Positions 8,939 to 18,753 are shown, counted from the stretch's first letter. The stretch: DNA of 64,000 bases from Cellulomonas sp. KRMCY2 (GCF_000526515.1 NZ_JAGF01000001.1:1736001-1800000); one strand, 5' to 3'. A program made the numbers and translations. Notes: generated from the sequence alone by a model not told the origin.

Positions 8939-10317
8939 GCGGCACCTTCGACGACAGGCTTCGTGACCTGGCGGACCGTGCTGCCGAGGCGCATGCGTCG
9001 GGCACCGGCTTCGCGACGACGCCGATCAAGGACCGCGCGCGGCGCAGCCGTCGGGTGCACGACGCCCTGGTGGTCACGGTGTCGGTCGCCGCGCTGGCAG
9101 TGGTCGGCGTGGTCGGAGCCGCACTGGTGGACCAGCGCCCCGAACCGCCACCACCGGCGGGGACCGTGGCGCCTTCGCCCCTGGTCACCCCCTCGCCCTC
9201 GGCCACACAGTCGCCGACGACCTCGAGTGCCGGCGGCCCGGCCATCGACGGCTGGCAGGACGTCGGCGCCGATCCAGCCGTGTTCGGCGGAGCGACGATC
9301 AGCGACGCGGTGTCCGTCGACGGGCGGGCCGTCGTCGTGGGCTGTCCGGTCGATGCCGGAGCCGTCGGTGCCCCGGCCGAGCTCCCGGTGTGGCTGAGCG
9401 ACGACGCCTCGACCTGGCGTCGCGCGTCCGGTCCGGCCGCCACCAGCGACGGTCAGCCGGTGGGCTGCCTCGACCAGGTCGTGGCGACGCCCCACGGACT
9501 CTTCGCGCACGGTCTTGCGCTCCTCCGCTCCGATGACGGATCGGCCTGGGAGCCGGTGACGCTCGACCCGGACCTGGTCAGCGCCGGCTCCGTCGATGCC
9601 GTCTTCGCCGTCGGCGACCGCGTCACCGTGCTGGTGAGCCGGGCGTCTCTGGCCGAGAGCACCGTTGCGAGCCTGTACTCGACGACCGACGGCGCCGTCT
9701 GGATCAAGGCGCCCGACAGCGCGGCGGCCCTCTTCGACGATGCCGGGGTGGCCGACGTCGTCGCGACGGCGGACGGACTGCTCGCCGTCGGGGCGTCACC
9801 GGGCGGGCAGCTCGTCCCGACGGCTGCCGCGTGGGTGTCGGCGGACGGCCTGGCCTGGCAGCGGGTGACTCCGCAGGGTGCAGGCTTCGGTGACTGCTAC
9901 ATGATCGCCACGACCGAGACCGCGAGCGGGTTCGTCGCGGTCGGCTCGTGCCCCTTCGAGACGGGTCTGATGGCCGTCTGGTCGTCGCCGGACGCGGTGA
10001 GCTGGACGCGCGAGGAGTCGACGGCGGAGCAGGTCGAGGTGGGCGTCGCCTACCTCGAGGCGACCTCGGTGACCCGCGTCGGCGACGACCTCTATGCGGC
10101 CGGCCTCGACTACGACGCGTCCCGGCCCGAGGGGAGCCAGAGCGTTGCGGGTCTGTGGCGCAGCGCCGCCGGTGCGGGCTGGGAGCGGGTCGACGAGGCG
10201 TCGACCGGAGCCGTCCCGTTCTGCATCACCGAGCTGGACGGGGCGTCGATCGGCTTCTGGCCCGGTGCGGGGCGGCCCGGCAGCGCACAGGTGCAGGTCC
10301 TCACACCCGTGCGGTGA
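8935..10317 (+). CDS. Single-pass membrane protein with extracellular propeller-like domain; probable sigma-factor partner
   Basis: A 460-residue protein: cytoplasmic part (residues 1-45), one transmembrane helix (about 46-65), a Pro/Ser/Thr linker (66-100), then a long extracellular domain with recurring 'S-x-D-G-x-x-W-x-R' turns like those of BNR/sialidase beta-propellers (about 115-455). It starts inside the stop of the sigma factor gene (ATGA). The layout (short cytoplasmic end able to bind a sigma factor, sensor outside) fits an anti-sigma factor, but I see no ZAS zinc motif (HxxxCxxC) or other named anti-sigma domain, so the role is inferred from coupling. Ligand unknown. Confidence 0.75.
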   Translation: MSGTFDDRLRDLADRAAEAHASGTGFATTPIKDRARRSRRVHDALVVTVSVAALAVVGVVGAALVDQRPEPPPPAGTVAPSPLVTPSPSATQSPTTSSAGGPAIDGWQDVGADPAVFGGATISDAVSVDGRAVVVGCPVDAGAVGAPAELPVWLSDDASTWRRASGPAATSDGQPVGCLDQVVATPHGLFAHGLALLRSDDGSAWEPVTLDPDLVSAGSVDAVFAVGDRVTVLVSRASLAESTVASLYSTTDGAVWIKAPDSAAALFDDAGVADVVATADGLLAVGASPGGQLVPTAAAWVSADGLAWQRVTPQGAGFGDCYMIATTETASGFVAVGSCPFETGLMAVWSSPDAVSWTREESTAEQVEVGVAYLEATSVTRVGDDLYAAGLDYDASRPEGSQSVAGLWRSAAGAGWERVDEASTGAVPFCITELDGASIGFWPGAGRPGSAQVQVLTPVR

Positions 10318-10339
10318 GGCGCCGTCCCGGGCTCTGCGG

Positions 10340-11533
10340 TCAGCCGACCGTGGAGCCGGGCATCGCGGGGGCCGCCGTGCCGCCGAGGAAGAAGATCCCC
10401 GGCTGGGTCTCGAACGCCCCGCTCGGGTTGCGCTGCAGCGTCGAGTCCTCGATCGTCAGCGTGCCCGTGCGGTCGTTGCTGACGAAGAAGATCGCCCCGC
10501 CGCCCTCGTCGGCCGTGTTGTCCTCGATGATCGAACCGGCGATGCGCACAGTGAACAGGTTGCCGTCGGCGTAGACGGCCCCGCCGCTGCCGCCGCCGGG
10601 CGTGCCGTCCTCGGCCGGGTTGGCCCCGTTGCCGATCGCCTCGTTGTGCGTCATGACGGAGTTGAGGATCACCCACGAGACACCGATGCTGCTCACGGCC
10701 CCGCCGTTGGAGCAGCTGCCACCGTCGCCTGCCGCGCCGCCGAAGGTGCTGTCGACCACGTAGACGGGCTGCCCGCCGGACTGGCTCAGCACGCGCAGCG
10801 CCGCGCCGCCCAGGTCCGGGCCGGTGGAGTCGCAGCGGTTGCGGACGAACGTGGAGCCGATCACCGTGAGGCGGCCGCCGCGGACGAAGATCGCCCCGCC
10901 GCCGCCACCCTCGGTCAGCTCGCCGGTGGAGTTGCCGTCCGCGAACGTCAGGTTCTGCACCGTGAGCCGCGGGTGGTCCTGGTCCTGACAGTGCGAGGTC
11001 GTCCAGCCCTGCGCCTGGTCGCACGTGTTCTGGTAGAGGATCCGGCGCTCCCCACCGCCGCTGAGGGTCACCAGGCCGCCGCCGTCGAGCACGACCGGAC
11101 CGTTCGCATTGACCACCTTCGCGGTCTGGGCCATCAGGATCGTCACCGGTGCCGACCCGCAGGCGAAGGTGATGATGCCGCCGGCTGCGACGGCGTCGAC
11201 CACGGCCTGCGACGTACAGCTCGCCGGCGTGCCGTCACCGATCACGCGGGTCGGGTCCGAGGTGTCGACCGCCTGCGCCTCCGGCGGGACCTCCGCACGG
11301 CCGTCGGGGTTGCCCGCCCTCGCGACGGGTGCGAGCGCCTCGGCCACGGCGGGGACGGCCGGTGCCGCGGGGACCGGCGGGGGCGCCGCCCGGACGGCGG
11401 GGACAGCGGCGTCCACGGAGCTGGGGGCGGGGGTGACCGGGGGCGCCGGCGTCGCGCGGCCCGTGCAGGACGAGAGCCCGAGCGCGGCGGTCGCGGCGAG
11501 CACCAGCGCGATGGTGCCTCGGCGGGATCTCAC
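10340..11533 (-). CDS. Secreted lipoprotein with right-handed beta-helix domain
   Basis: A 397-residue protein with a lipoprotein signal (lipobox LSSC, Cys23), an Ala/Pro-rich linker to about residue 90, then a parallel beta-helix with repeated 'GGAI-V-...-V-IGSTFVRNR' and 'IEDSTLQRN' turns, as in polymorphic outer-membrane-protein repeats and pectate-lyase-like folds. Four spaced cysteines suggest disulfides. Such domains bind or cleave polysaccharides, but no catalytic residues of a known lyase or hydrolase family stand out. It is convergent with the sigma/sensor pair (22-nt gap) and transcribed in the same direction as the RCC1 protein upstream. Confidence 0.75.
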   Translation of the reverse strand: MRSRRGTIALVLAATAALGLSSCTGRATPAPPVTPAPSSVDAAVPAVRAAPPPVPAAPAVPAVAEALAPVARAGNPDGRAEVPPEAQAVDTSDPTRVIGDGTPASCTSQAVVDAVAAGGIITFACGSAPVTILMAQTAKVVNANGPVVLDGGGLVTLSGGGERRILYQNTCDQAQGWTTSHCQDQDHPRLTVQNLTFADGNSTGELTEGGGGGAIFVRGGRLTVIGSTFVRNRCDSTGPDLGGAALRVLSQSGGQPVYVVDSTFGGAAGDGGSCSNGGAVSSIGVSWVILNSVMTHNEAIGNGANPAEDGTPGGGSGGAVYADGNLFTVRIAGSIIEDNTADEGGGAIFFVSNDRTGTLTIEDSTLQRNPSGAFETQPGIFFLGGTAAPAMPGSTVG

Positions 11534-11628
11534 GAGCCGATGCTAGGGGTCCCGGCTCCCGCACGGCGTGGTCTCGGGGGGCTCGATCAGGAGCACCGTC
11601 CGGCCACTCACGGCCGAAGCGCGACGAC

Positions 11629-13728
11629 TCACGGCCTGAGTGCCACGACGTGACCACTGCCGGCTGTCACCGTGACCCATCCGGCGGCGGCGCCGACCTG
11701 GAGCGGCCGCACGACGGCGTCGCCGCCGGCGATGGAGGGCCACTCCCACAGGGTGCCGTCTGTCGTGAGGCCGGCGGTGGAGGTGTTGCCGGCCGCGACG
11801 GCGGACCAGTGCGTGTCGCTTCCCACCTGAGCAGGGAGGAGTCGGCCGCCGGTGGTCCCGATGCCGGTCTCGTACGCGCCCCACGCCCACAGGGTTCCGT
11901 CGGTCCTGATCGCCGCCGTGCTGCGGAGAGCGGTCGACACCGAGGCCCAGTGGGTGTCGGTGCCGATCTGCACCGGCGTCGACCGCGGGTCGACGGTTCC
12001 GTCGCCGAGCTGGCCGCGGTCGTTCAGTCCCCACGCCCACAGGGTCCCGTCGGTCTTGACCGCTGCCGTGCACCCGTCGCCGGCCGCTGCGGTCGCCCAG
12101 TGGGTGTCGGAGCCGACCTGCACCGGCACCGACCGCGCGTTCGTCGTGCCGTCACCCAGCTGACCACTGCCGTTGCCGCCCCAGGTCCACAGCGTGCCGT
12201 CGGTCTTGACCGCGACCGTGTGGTCGCCACCGGCGGAGACCGAGGCCCAGGTCGTGTCGGTCCCGACGCGCTGGGGAGTGGATCTGAAGTAGGTGGTGCC
12301 GTCGCCGAGCTGGCCACGGTCGTTCACTCCCCAGGACCACAGCGACCCGTCGGTCTTGAGGGCCGCCGTGTGTGAGCCGCCCGCTGCCACGGAGGCCCAG
12401 TGGGTGTCGGCGCCGAGCTGCACCGGCGCCGGCCGATCGGTGGTGGTGCCGTCGCCCAGCTCGCCGGACCCGTTCCAGCCCCACGCCCACAGGGTTCCGT
12501 CGGTCTTGATCCCCGCCGTGCGGCTCGCGTCGGCGGACACCGTGGACCAATGGGTCTCGGCACCCACCATGATCGGGGCGGACTGGTCGGTGCGGCTGCC
12601 GTCGCCCAGCTGACCGGACATGTTCCTGCCCCAGGCGAACATCGAGTAGAGGACGGGGCCGGACGCGGGACTCACGTGCAGGACGGCGGTGGCGGCGTCG
12701 GCGCGACCGACGGTGGCGGTGACGACGTGATCACCGACCGCGAGGGGCGAGCAGGTCGCGCGCACACAGACCGACGGGTCGCCGTCCACCGCCAACGTGG
12801 CGAACTGCGCGAAGTCGCCCTGGGACACGCCCATCGTGCTGAACCCCTCGACGACATACGTCTGCGCGGCCCCGGAGGTGATCACCGACGACGACGGGGT
12901 GAGCTCCAGCTGGGCCGGCCTCGTGGCCCTGTCCCAGTACTCGTCGCTGGCGATGATGCCGGCGATGATCGCCTCGTCGCGCCCACCCGCCTGCAGGATG
13001 CCGACCCAGGTCTGTTGTCCGTTCGGGTCCAGGCCCCGGCCCAGCAGGTGCTGGTAGTACCCGTCCACCACGGTGCTCAGGTGCTCGGTCGAGAGCAGGA
13101 AGCCCATCGAGACGGCCCAGCGGGAGCCGCCGCTGCGCAGCACCCCGGTCCACGCCGCCACCTCGCTCGCCCCGGCCGTGCGGCCCAGGACGTCCGCATA
13201 CAGCGTCGTGACCCACCCGGTGTCGGTGGCGCCCGCGCGCGCGTAGTACTCGGGAGAGGCGATGAAGCCTGCCTCCATCTGCGAGATCGTCCAGCCGGCC
13301 TCCATCGCCTGCAGCCAGGTCGCCAGTCCGACCGGATCCGGCCCGCGGCCGAGGTAGCGGTCGTAGGAGGCACCGATGAGTCGGGCGCGGTACTCCGTGC
13401 TGTACGTGATCGCATTCGCGACCGGAGTCCGCGGCGAACCACGGTCCAGCGCGGACACCCAGCCGTTCAGGCCCGCCTGGTCGGGCTCCCGCCCGAAGAG
13501 GTCGCTGTACACGAACGTGATGAACCGTACGAGCTCGCTGTCCGAGTTGCCGCTCTGTGGCCGCGCGGGCTGCTGGGTCGTGGCGGCGTGCGGAGCGGCC
13601 GCCTCGGGCTGCGCGGGCACGCCCTGCGCGCTCGTCGTCGACAGACCCGTCCCGAGGAGGAGCGCCCCGAGCGTCACGACGATCGCTCGCCGAGTGAGAC
13701 CTGCGCCGGAGAGTCGCGACACGTCCAT
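11629..13728 (-). CDS. Secreted DUF4214 / RCC1-repeat protein
   Basis: A 699-residue exported protein. Residues 1-38 are a signal peptide; three to four DUF4214 repeats follow (about 65-265; repeated 'YxDLxGRxPDxxGLxxW' and 'STEYR' motifs); then a short Ig-like stretch with a disulfide-type cysteine pair (270-350); then about seven RCC1-type repeats (355-699), each with WGxNxxGQLGDGT and 'VKTDGTLWAWG'. DUF4214 is found in cell-surface and S-layer-like proteins; RCC1 repeats form a seven-bladed propeller used for binding. The DUF4214 part closely resembles that of the protein at 21685-22920, suggesting a shared surface-attachment or export unit. Function otherwise unknown. Confidence 0.85.
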   Translation of the reverse strand: MDVSRLSGAGLTRRAIVVTLGALLLGTGLSTTSAQGVPAQPEAAAPHAATTQQPARPQSGNSDSELVRFITFVYSDLFGREPDQAGLNGWVSALDRGSPRTPVANAITYSTEYRARLIGASYDRYLGRGPDPVGLATWLQAMEAGWTISQMEAGFIASPEYYARAGATDTGWVTTLYADVLGRTAGASEVAAWTGVLRSGGSRWAVSMGFLLSTEHLSTVVDGYYQHLLGRGLDPNGQQTWVGILQAGGRDEAIIAGIIASDEYWDRATRPAQLELTPSSSVITSGAAQTYVVEGFSTMGVSQGDFAQFATLAVDGDPSVCVRATCSPLAVGDHVVTATVGRADAATAVLHVSPASGPVLYSMFAWGRNMSGQLGDGSRTDQSAPIMVGAETHWSTVSADASRTAGIKTDGTLWAWGWNGSGELGDGTTTDRPAPVQLGADTHWASVAAGGSHTAALKTDGSLWSWGVNDRGQLGDGTTYFRSTPQRVGTDTTWASVSAGGDHTVAVKTDGTLWTWGGNGSGQLGDGTTNARSVPVQVGSDTHWATAAAGDGCTAAVKTDGTLWAWGLNDRGQLGDGTVDPRSTPVQIGTDTHWASVSTALRSTAAIRTDGTLWAWGAYETGIGTTGGRLLPAQVGSDTHWSAVAAGNTSTAGLTTDGTLWEWPSIAGGDAVVRPLQVGAAAGWVTVTAGSGHVVALRP

Positions 13729-13890
13729 GGGAGCCTTCTCGCGCTGGCGGGCAACACCGCCGATGCGTCGCGGGCCGGCGCCACCGTGCGGGACAAGCCG
13801 TGGCCCTATGGCAACGAGCGTAGACCGGCGTGGGGGTGTGGCGGGGGTGATCGCGCGGGTAGCCGGACGGCCTACCCGGCGGGCGGCGCG

Positions 13891-14745
13891 CTACCCGGCG
13901 GGCGGGCTGGGCCGGTACCGGGTGTCGTCGTTGGCGTAGGCGTAGTACAGGCCGATCAGCAGTCCGCCGCCGATGAAGTTGCCCAGCAGGGCGATGCCGA
14001 CGTTCGCCGCGGCCAGCCCGAGGTCGATGCCCTCGCGCAGGCCGACGATGCCGAACAGGACGGTGTTCGCCACCGAGTGCTCCAGGCCGAGGAAGGCGAA
14101 CATGAAGACCGCCATGATCATGGCGAGGCTCTTCGTGAGGTCGTCCTTGATGACGCCGTTGTAGATCAGGACCATCGAGATGTTGATCAGGAAGTTGCAC
14201 AGGATCGCGCGGACCAGCAGGTCGGTCCACCCCGTCACGCCGTCCGTGATGAACGCGAGCTTGTGCTCGACCGACGCTGCCATCTCCTCGAACGCCGGGC
14301 CGTCGGCGATCGTGGAGAACCTGATCAGGACGGCGACGAACAGCCCGCCGAGGATGTTGCCGCCGAAGCACAGGCTGAGCAGCCGTAGCGCCTTGGTCCA
14401 GCTCGTCCGGCGGTGGTAGGCGCCGATCGAGACGATCATCATGTTCGAGGTCAGCAGCTCGGACTTCGAGTAGTAGATGAAGACCAGGGCCCAGCCGAAG
14501 GCGAGGGCGCCCGCGATCCGGCCGAGCGGGCGCAGCGTGGACCCGTCGACGGTGACGGCGTCGAACGCCGCGATGATCGCGTAGTTCGTGGCGTAGAAGA
14601 CGCCGATGATGATCCCCGCCATGGCCGCGCGCTGCAGATAGCGTCGCGCCAGCTCGCCCGACATCGCCGTCTTGGAGTCCAGGGCCTCCAGGATCGTGCT
14701 GATGAACAGCTTGCCCGGGAACAGCTGCTGCGGATCGGACGCCAT
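13891..14745 (-). CDS. Formate/nitrite transporter family (FocA/NirC-like) channel
   Basis: A 284-residue membrane protein with six transmembrane helices and the FNT hallmarks: SELLTSNMM in the omega-loop helix region (about residue 98), CNFLINISM, GLEHSVANT and the late GNFIGGG motif. The start is the ATG giving MASDPQQLFP; the longer frame beginning at 14790 adds a basic stretch absent from the family. FNT pentamers pass formate, nitrite or hydrosulfide. A formate role would fit the hydrogenase at 33.7 kb, but the genes are not linked, so this is only suggestive. A 15-nt direct repeat (CTACCCGGCGGGCGG) lies across its stop codon and just downstream. Confidence 0.92.
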   Translation of the reverse strand: MASDPQQLFPGKLFISTILEALDSKTAMSGELARRYLQRAAMAGIIIGVFYATNYAIIAAFDAVTVDGSTLRPLGRIAGALAFGWALVFIYYSKSELLTSNMMIVSIGAYHRRTSWTKALRLLSLCFGGNILGGLFVAVLIRFSTIADGPAFEEMAASVEHKLAFITDGVTGWTDLLVRAILCNFLINISMVLIYNGVIKDDLTKSLAMIMAVFMFAFLGLEHSVANTVLFGIVGLREGIDLGLAAANVGIALLGNFIGGGLLIGLYYAYANDDTRYRPSPPAG

Positions 14746-14811
14746 GGCTCTACGGTGCCACGCCGAGGACCTCGAGCGCTCGGCACCCATGTGCGCCGCT
14801 GTGACAGAACC

Positions 14812-16158
14812 TCAGCCCTGCTGCGGCAGCGATGCGGTCCATGCCGGCTCGCCGTCGCGCAGGCCGTAGGCGGTGACGAGCCGACCGGTGCTCGCCCCGT
14901 ATCCGGCGACCAGGACCCGGACCCCGTCCGTCACGACGCGCGTCGTGGCCGGCGATCGGATCCCGGTCGTCACCGACCAGCGGTCCCTCCCCGAGACCAC
15001 ATCCACGACCCGCAGCACGCCGGACTCCTCGAGCACGACGAGCCCGTCCAGCCGGATCGGCACCCGGTCGCCTCGTGGCCGCTCCCAGAGGACTCCCTCG
15101 TAGACGTCCACCGCGCGGAGCACCTGTGCGTCCTGCAGCAGCACGACCCGCGGCACCGAACCGTCATCGACCGCGGTGACCACCGGGCCGCCAGGCAGGC
15201 GGGCGCCGGCCGCGCCGGTGCGATCGAGCCAGACTCCCTCCGCCGGTGCGGTCCAGACGGTGAAGCCGATCGACGACAGGTCGACCTGGACCGGTAGCCG
15301 ACCGTCCCCCGACGCCGTCCAGGTCCCGAGCAGCCTGCCGGTCCGACCGTCCAGGACACCGGCGACCGAGCCGGTGAGCGCCACCAGTCCGTCGTCGGCC
15401 GTCAGGGCCATCTGCCGGGCGAGCACGTCGGGCGGCAGCGGCATCTCCGTCCGCCACAGCGACCGCTGGTCGAGGACCGTCGACCGCTCGACGTACGCCG
15501 TCGGGCCGTACCGGCTCGCGATGACGACGTCGTCGTCCAGGACGGCCCAACCGATCGTCGTCGGGCCCAGCTCCCGTTCGGTCACGACCTGCCCGTCCTC
15601 GGCCCGGAGCACGACCAGGCGGTCGGCTGTCCCACCCAGCACCGCGTCGGTGTTCGGCCCGCCCTGACCCGGCTCGCCGGGTACGTGGCACAGCAGCATC
15701 GCCCCGTCCGCGACCGCTGCTGAGCAGTCCGCCCCGCGCCCTGCCGGCTCGACCGACTCCGCGACGACCCATCGGAGCTCGCCGGTCAGGACGTCGCGCG
15801 CGACAGTGCGCCGCGTACCGCCCACGTCCTCCTCGGCGATGACGAGTCCGCCGACGAGCTCGCCGGCCCCGGTGAGGCGCCACGGCTCGGCCGGCGGGTC
15901 CCGTAGGGACGGGGCGATGCCGGGCACGTCGGCATAGGCCGCGACGAGGGCGTCGTCGCGCCGCTCGGCGTCCGTCTCCGTGCGCAGCGAGCCGAGCAGG
16001 ACGATGCCGGCGGCGACGAGGACCACTGCCGCCGTCAGCGACCTGCGCCCCCGGCCCGGCGTGGTGAGCGGGCGCACGCCGGAGCCGGCGTCCGGCCCGT
16101 CGGTCGAGGAGTCACTGACGAGCTCGACGTCGACCATCCGGTGATCCGGCCGCGTCAT
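14812..16158 (-). CDS. Membrane-anchored PQQ-like beta-propeller protein
   Basis: A 448-residue protein: short acidic cytoplasmic N-terminus beginning MTRPDHRMVDVELV, basic stretch, one transmembrane helix (about residues 40-58), then an extracellular PQQ/BamB-like propeller with repeats such as 'LTGELRWVV', 'DQRSLWRTEM', 'DGRTGRLLGTW', 'VDVYEGVLWERP'. No enzymatic residues are evident; the fold usually mediates binding. The first 25 codons and the leader upstream are closely matched by a fragment at 31130-31238, so a paralogue once lay there. The ATG at 16158 is preferred over the longer frame from 16248, which is arginine-rich. Confidence 0.75.
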   Translation of the reverse strand: MTRPDHRMVDVELVSDSSTDGPDAGSGVRPLTTPGRGRRSLTAAVVLVAAGIVLLGSLRTETDAERRDDALVAAYADVPGIAPSLRDPPAEPWRLTGAGELVGGLVIAEEDVGGTRRTVARDVLTGELRWVVAESVEPAGRGADCSAAVADGAMLLCHVPGEPGQGGPNTDAVLGGTADRLVVLRAEDGQVVTERELGPTTIGWAVLDDDVVIASRYGPTAYVERSTVLDQRSLWRTEMPLPPDVLARQMALTADDGLVALTGSVAGVLDGRTGRLLGTWTASGDGRLPVQVDLSSIGFTVWTAPAEGVWLDRTGAAGARLPGGPVVTAVDDGSVPRVVLLQDAQVLRAVDVYEGVLWERPRGDRVPIRLDGLVVLEESGVLRVVDVVSGRDRWSVTTGIRSPATTRVVTDGVRVLVAGYGASTGRLVTAYGLRDGEPAWTASLPQQG

Positions 16159-16342
16159 CAGGTGAGCGTACGACGGCCAGGTGAGCGTACGGCGGCGCCG
16201 CCGCTGTGGCCGCCCGGGACGACCGACGAACCGCGGGCCACTGTTCACGTGCCGGACGTGGTCCGTGCACCCGGCTGCGACGTGTGGCGGGTTGTCTGGC
16301 TGAGGTCAGGGCGAACGGGCCCTGCTCTTGGGAGGCAGACGT

Positions 16343-17923
16343 ATGAGTGCATGGCAGAAGACCGGGCTGATCGGTGCCGCGGCGACGCTCGTCGGGGCGG
16401 CGTTGGCAGCTGGGCCGGTGGTCGCCTCGGGCGACGCCCACGGCTCCTTCGGTGACGTGGACGGCGCGAACCCGCGGAGCGGCATCCAGGACAACGTCCT
16501 GGCGCAGGGCCTGACCCAGACCTCCGTCGCGTGGGGGTCGCTCTCGCTCACGAACCCCGACACGGCCAACGGGGTCACCCACTACGGCTACGTCACGGCG
16601 AACGGCGGTCCGCTGACCCAGGACCAGCGCGAGGCCGACAAGACCGAGCCGGACAAGAACGTCTACCTCGTCCTGGGCGGTCACCACTACCTGTACCAGG
16701 GTCACGAGGGCGGGCCGCGCGGCTACGTCACCCGCGTCGACCTGGACCAGCCGGACCCGGTCCAGCGCGTGTCGCTCGTCGCGGACGCCGATGCGAACGG
16801 CCAGCCGCTGCCGACGTTCGACGGGATCACCTGGGACCCGTTCAGCGGGCAGCTGCTCCTGACGGCCGAGGCGAAGGCGCCGCGGGGTGGCGTGTTCGGC
16901 GTCGCGCTCGACTCGGCCGGCGACCCCACCACCGGCGTGGCAGTCGCGCTGCCGGCGCTCGGCTCGGGCGGGTACGAGGGGGTCCAGAACGACTCGGACG
17001 GGAACATCTGGTTGGTCGAGGACATCGGCGGGCCGACCGTCGCGGGCGCCAACGGCAAGGCGCCGAACAGCTACCTCTACCGGTTCACGCCGACGGACAC
17101 AGGCGACCTGACCGCGGGAGGCACGCTCCAGGCGCTGCAGGTCGCACGTGCGGACGGCACACCGGTGACGGCGAGCCAGCTGGCCGCCGACCCCGCCGAC
17201 CCGGTGATCGGAGCCCTGCACACCTACGGGACGTCGCTGCGCACGACGTGGGTCACCGTGCACGAGGGCACCGAGGCGTTCGACGCCACCGCAGCGGCTG
17301 CGGCGGCCGGGGCGACGCCGTTCAAGCGTCCCGAGAACGGCGTGTTTCGCCCGGGCAGCCAGTTCGGCGAGTTCTACTTCACCGAGACCGGCGACACCTC
17401 GGCCACCTCGACGCTGCCGGGCGCCTTCGGTGCCGTCTTCCGCCTGACCCAGTCCTCGCCGAGTGCGGCGACCGGGACGATCGCCCCGGTCTTCGTCGGC
17501 GACCTGGAGCACACCGGCCTGGACAACATCGCGTTCGCCGGCCGGGACCAGCTCCTGGTCGTCGAGGACGCCGGCGACACCCTGCACGCCCAGCGCAACG
17601 CGCTCGACTCCGGCTACCTCATCCGGCTGGGCCGTAACGACCGCCGGGCGCCGGAGGTCACCCGGTGGCTGGCCGAGGGCCGTGACGCCTCGGCGCTGTA
17701 CGACGCCACGACGAGCCCTGGCTACAACGACGGCGACAACGAGATCACCGGCATCACCGCGTCCGACGGCGACCCGACCGTCCAGGGGCTCCTCGGCGCG
17801 AAGGTCCCGAACCTGACCGACGACGCGTGGCGGGTGTTCTGGACCCAGCAGCACGGCGACAACGTCACCTGGGAGCTGTCCCTGGGCCAGACCGGGCACG
17901 GCGGCGACCGCTCCGAGCACTGA
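16343..17923 (+). CDS. PhoX-like (DUF839) exported phosphatase family protein
   Basis: A 526-residue protein with an RBS (GGAGGC, 16331) 6 nt before the ATG and an N-terminal signal sequence (residues 1-29). The DUF839/PhoX propeller is recognised by TWVTVHEGTEAF (about residue 306), FKRPENGVFRP and FYFTETGDTS (about 330-352), and LDNIAFAGRDQLLVVEDAGD (about 393-412), which contain the Glu/Asp residues that bind calcium and iron in PhoX. Known relatives are secreted alkaline phosphatases that free phosphate from esters. No Tat twin-arginine is visible, unlike classical PhoX, so phosphatase activity is likely but not certain. Confidence 0.8.
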   Translation: MSAWQKTGLIGAAATLVGAALAAGPVVASGDAHGSFGDVDGANPRSGIQDNVLAQGLTQTSVAWGSLSLTNPDTANGVTHYGYVTANGGPLTQDQREADKTEPDKNVYLVLGGHHYLYQGHEGGPRGYVTRVDLDQPDPVQRVSLVADADANGQPLPTFDGITWDPFSGQLLLTAEAKAPRGGVFGVALDSAGDPTTGVAVALPALGSGGYEGVQNDSDGNIWLVEDIGGPTVAGANGKAPNSYLYRFTPTDTGDLTAGGTLQALQVARADGTPVTASQLAADPADPVIGALHTYGTSLRTTWVTVHEGTEAFDATAAAAAAGATPFKRPENGVFRPGSQFGEFYFTETGDTSATSTLPGAFGAVFRLTQSSPSAATGTIAPVFVGDLEHTGLDNIAFAGRDQLLVVEDAGDTLHAQRNALDSGYLIRLGRNDRRAPEVTRWLAEGRDASALYDATTSPGYNDGDNEITGITASDGDPTVQGLLGAKVPNLTDDAWRVFWTQQHGDNVTWELSLGQTGHGGDRSEH

Positions 17924-17940
17924 ACGTCCGGAGCGAGCAC

Positions 17941-17985
17941 CGGTCAGCGAGCGTCCCGGCCGATCGCCGGGGCGGTCGCTGACTG
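17941..17985. terminator. Strong hairpin between convergent genes (bidirectional terminator)
   Basis: Arms 17941-17960 and 17966-17985 pair over about 20 bp with one mismatch and two G-T wobbles around a 5-nt loop (CGATC). It lies between the phoX-like gene and the converging ABC operon, 18 nt after the former's stop and 40 nt from the latter's. Confidence 0.75.
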
Positions 17986-18024
17986 CCGACCGGTCTCGTG
18001 GGCCGACGAGCGCCGGCGCGCCCC

Positions 18025-18753
18025 TCAGTCGACGGTGGTGAGCCGCAGGGTCTGCAGCCGTCGCACAGCGAGCACGACAGCTCCCACGGTCGTCACCGCG
18101 AGCAGCAGCAGGGCCGCGCTCAGGCTGACGTCCGAGGTCACGCCCCAGACGGTCGCCCGATCGCCGAGGATGCGCTCGGCCGCCGCCAGCGCCCACTGCC
18201 GCACGCTGACGTTGCGGACACCGGCCACGTAGCCGCCGAGCACGGTCTCCCACAGCAGCGCGTAGAGCAGGCCGATGATCACCGCGTTCCGGGTCGCGAC
18301 CGAGAGGGCGAAGAAGATCGAGGTGTAGGCGATGGCAGCCAGCGCGGCTGTGACGCCGTACGCGGAGCCCAGCCGCCCGCCGTCGTCCCCGGCGATCTCG
18401 ACCGCGGCGACGAGCGGCACGACGGCGAAGACCAGGGCTGCGGCCCACGCGACGACCAGTTTCGACAGGACGATCGTGCGCCGCGGCAGCGGTTTGGCGA
18501 GCAGGTAGACGATCGACCCGTCGTCGATCTCCGACCCGATCACCCCGGTGCCGATCAGCAGGCACATCAGGGGCAGCAGCGTGCCCAGCGCGAACTCGTT
18601 CGTCAGGTGCACGGAGCCGCTCGGGTCGCTGCCCGTGGCCCAGCGCACCGCCACCGCCAGCAGCAGCAGGAGCAGCGGCAGGATCACGAGCAGGAGGGAC
18701 CGGCGGCGGCCCAGGAGTCCGCGCAGCGTCAGCTGCATCACCACGGCGTTCAT
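18025..18753 (-). CDS. ABC-2 type permease, second pair
   Basis: A 242-residue membrane protein with about six hydrophobic segments, including a very leucine-rich first helix (residues 21-34), and the ABC-2 phrase VIGSEIDDGSIVYLLAKPLPR (about residues 71-91, where the substrate-side loop lies). Its ATG overlaps the stop of the adjacent ATPase gene (ATGA). It is the last gene of a four-gene operon of two ATPase/permease pairs. Substrate unknown. Confidence 0.88.
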   Translation of the reverse strand: MNAVVMQLTLRGLLGRRRSLLLVILPLLLLLLAVAVRWATGSDPSGSVHLTNEFALGTLLPLMCLLIGTGVIGSEIDDGSIVYLLAKPLPRRTIVLSKLVVAWAAALVFAVVPLVAAVEIAGDDGGRLGSAYGVTAALAAIAYTSIFFALSVATRNAVIIGLLYALLWETVLGGYVAGVRNVSVRQWALAAAERILGDRATVWGVTSDVSLSAALLLLAVTTVGAVVLAVRRLQTLRLTTVD

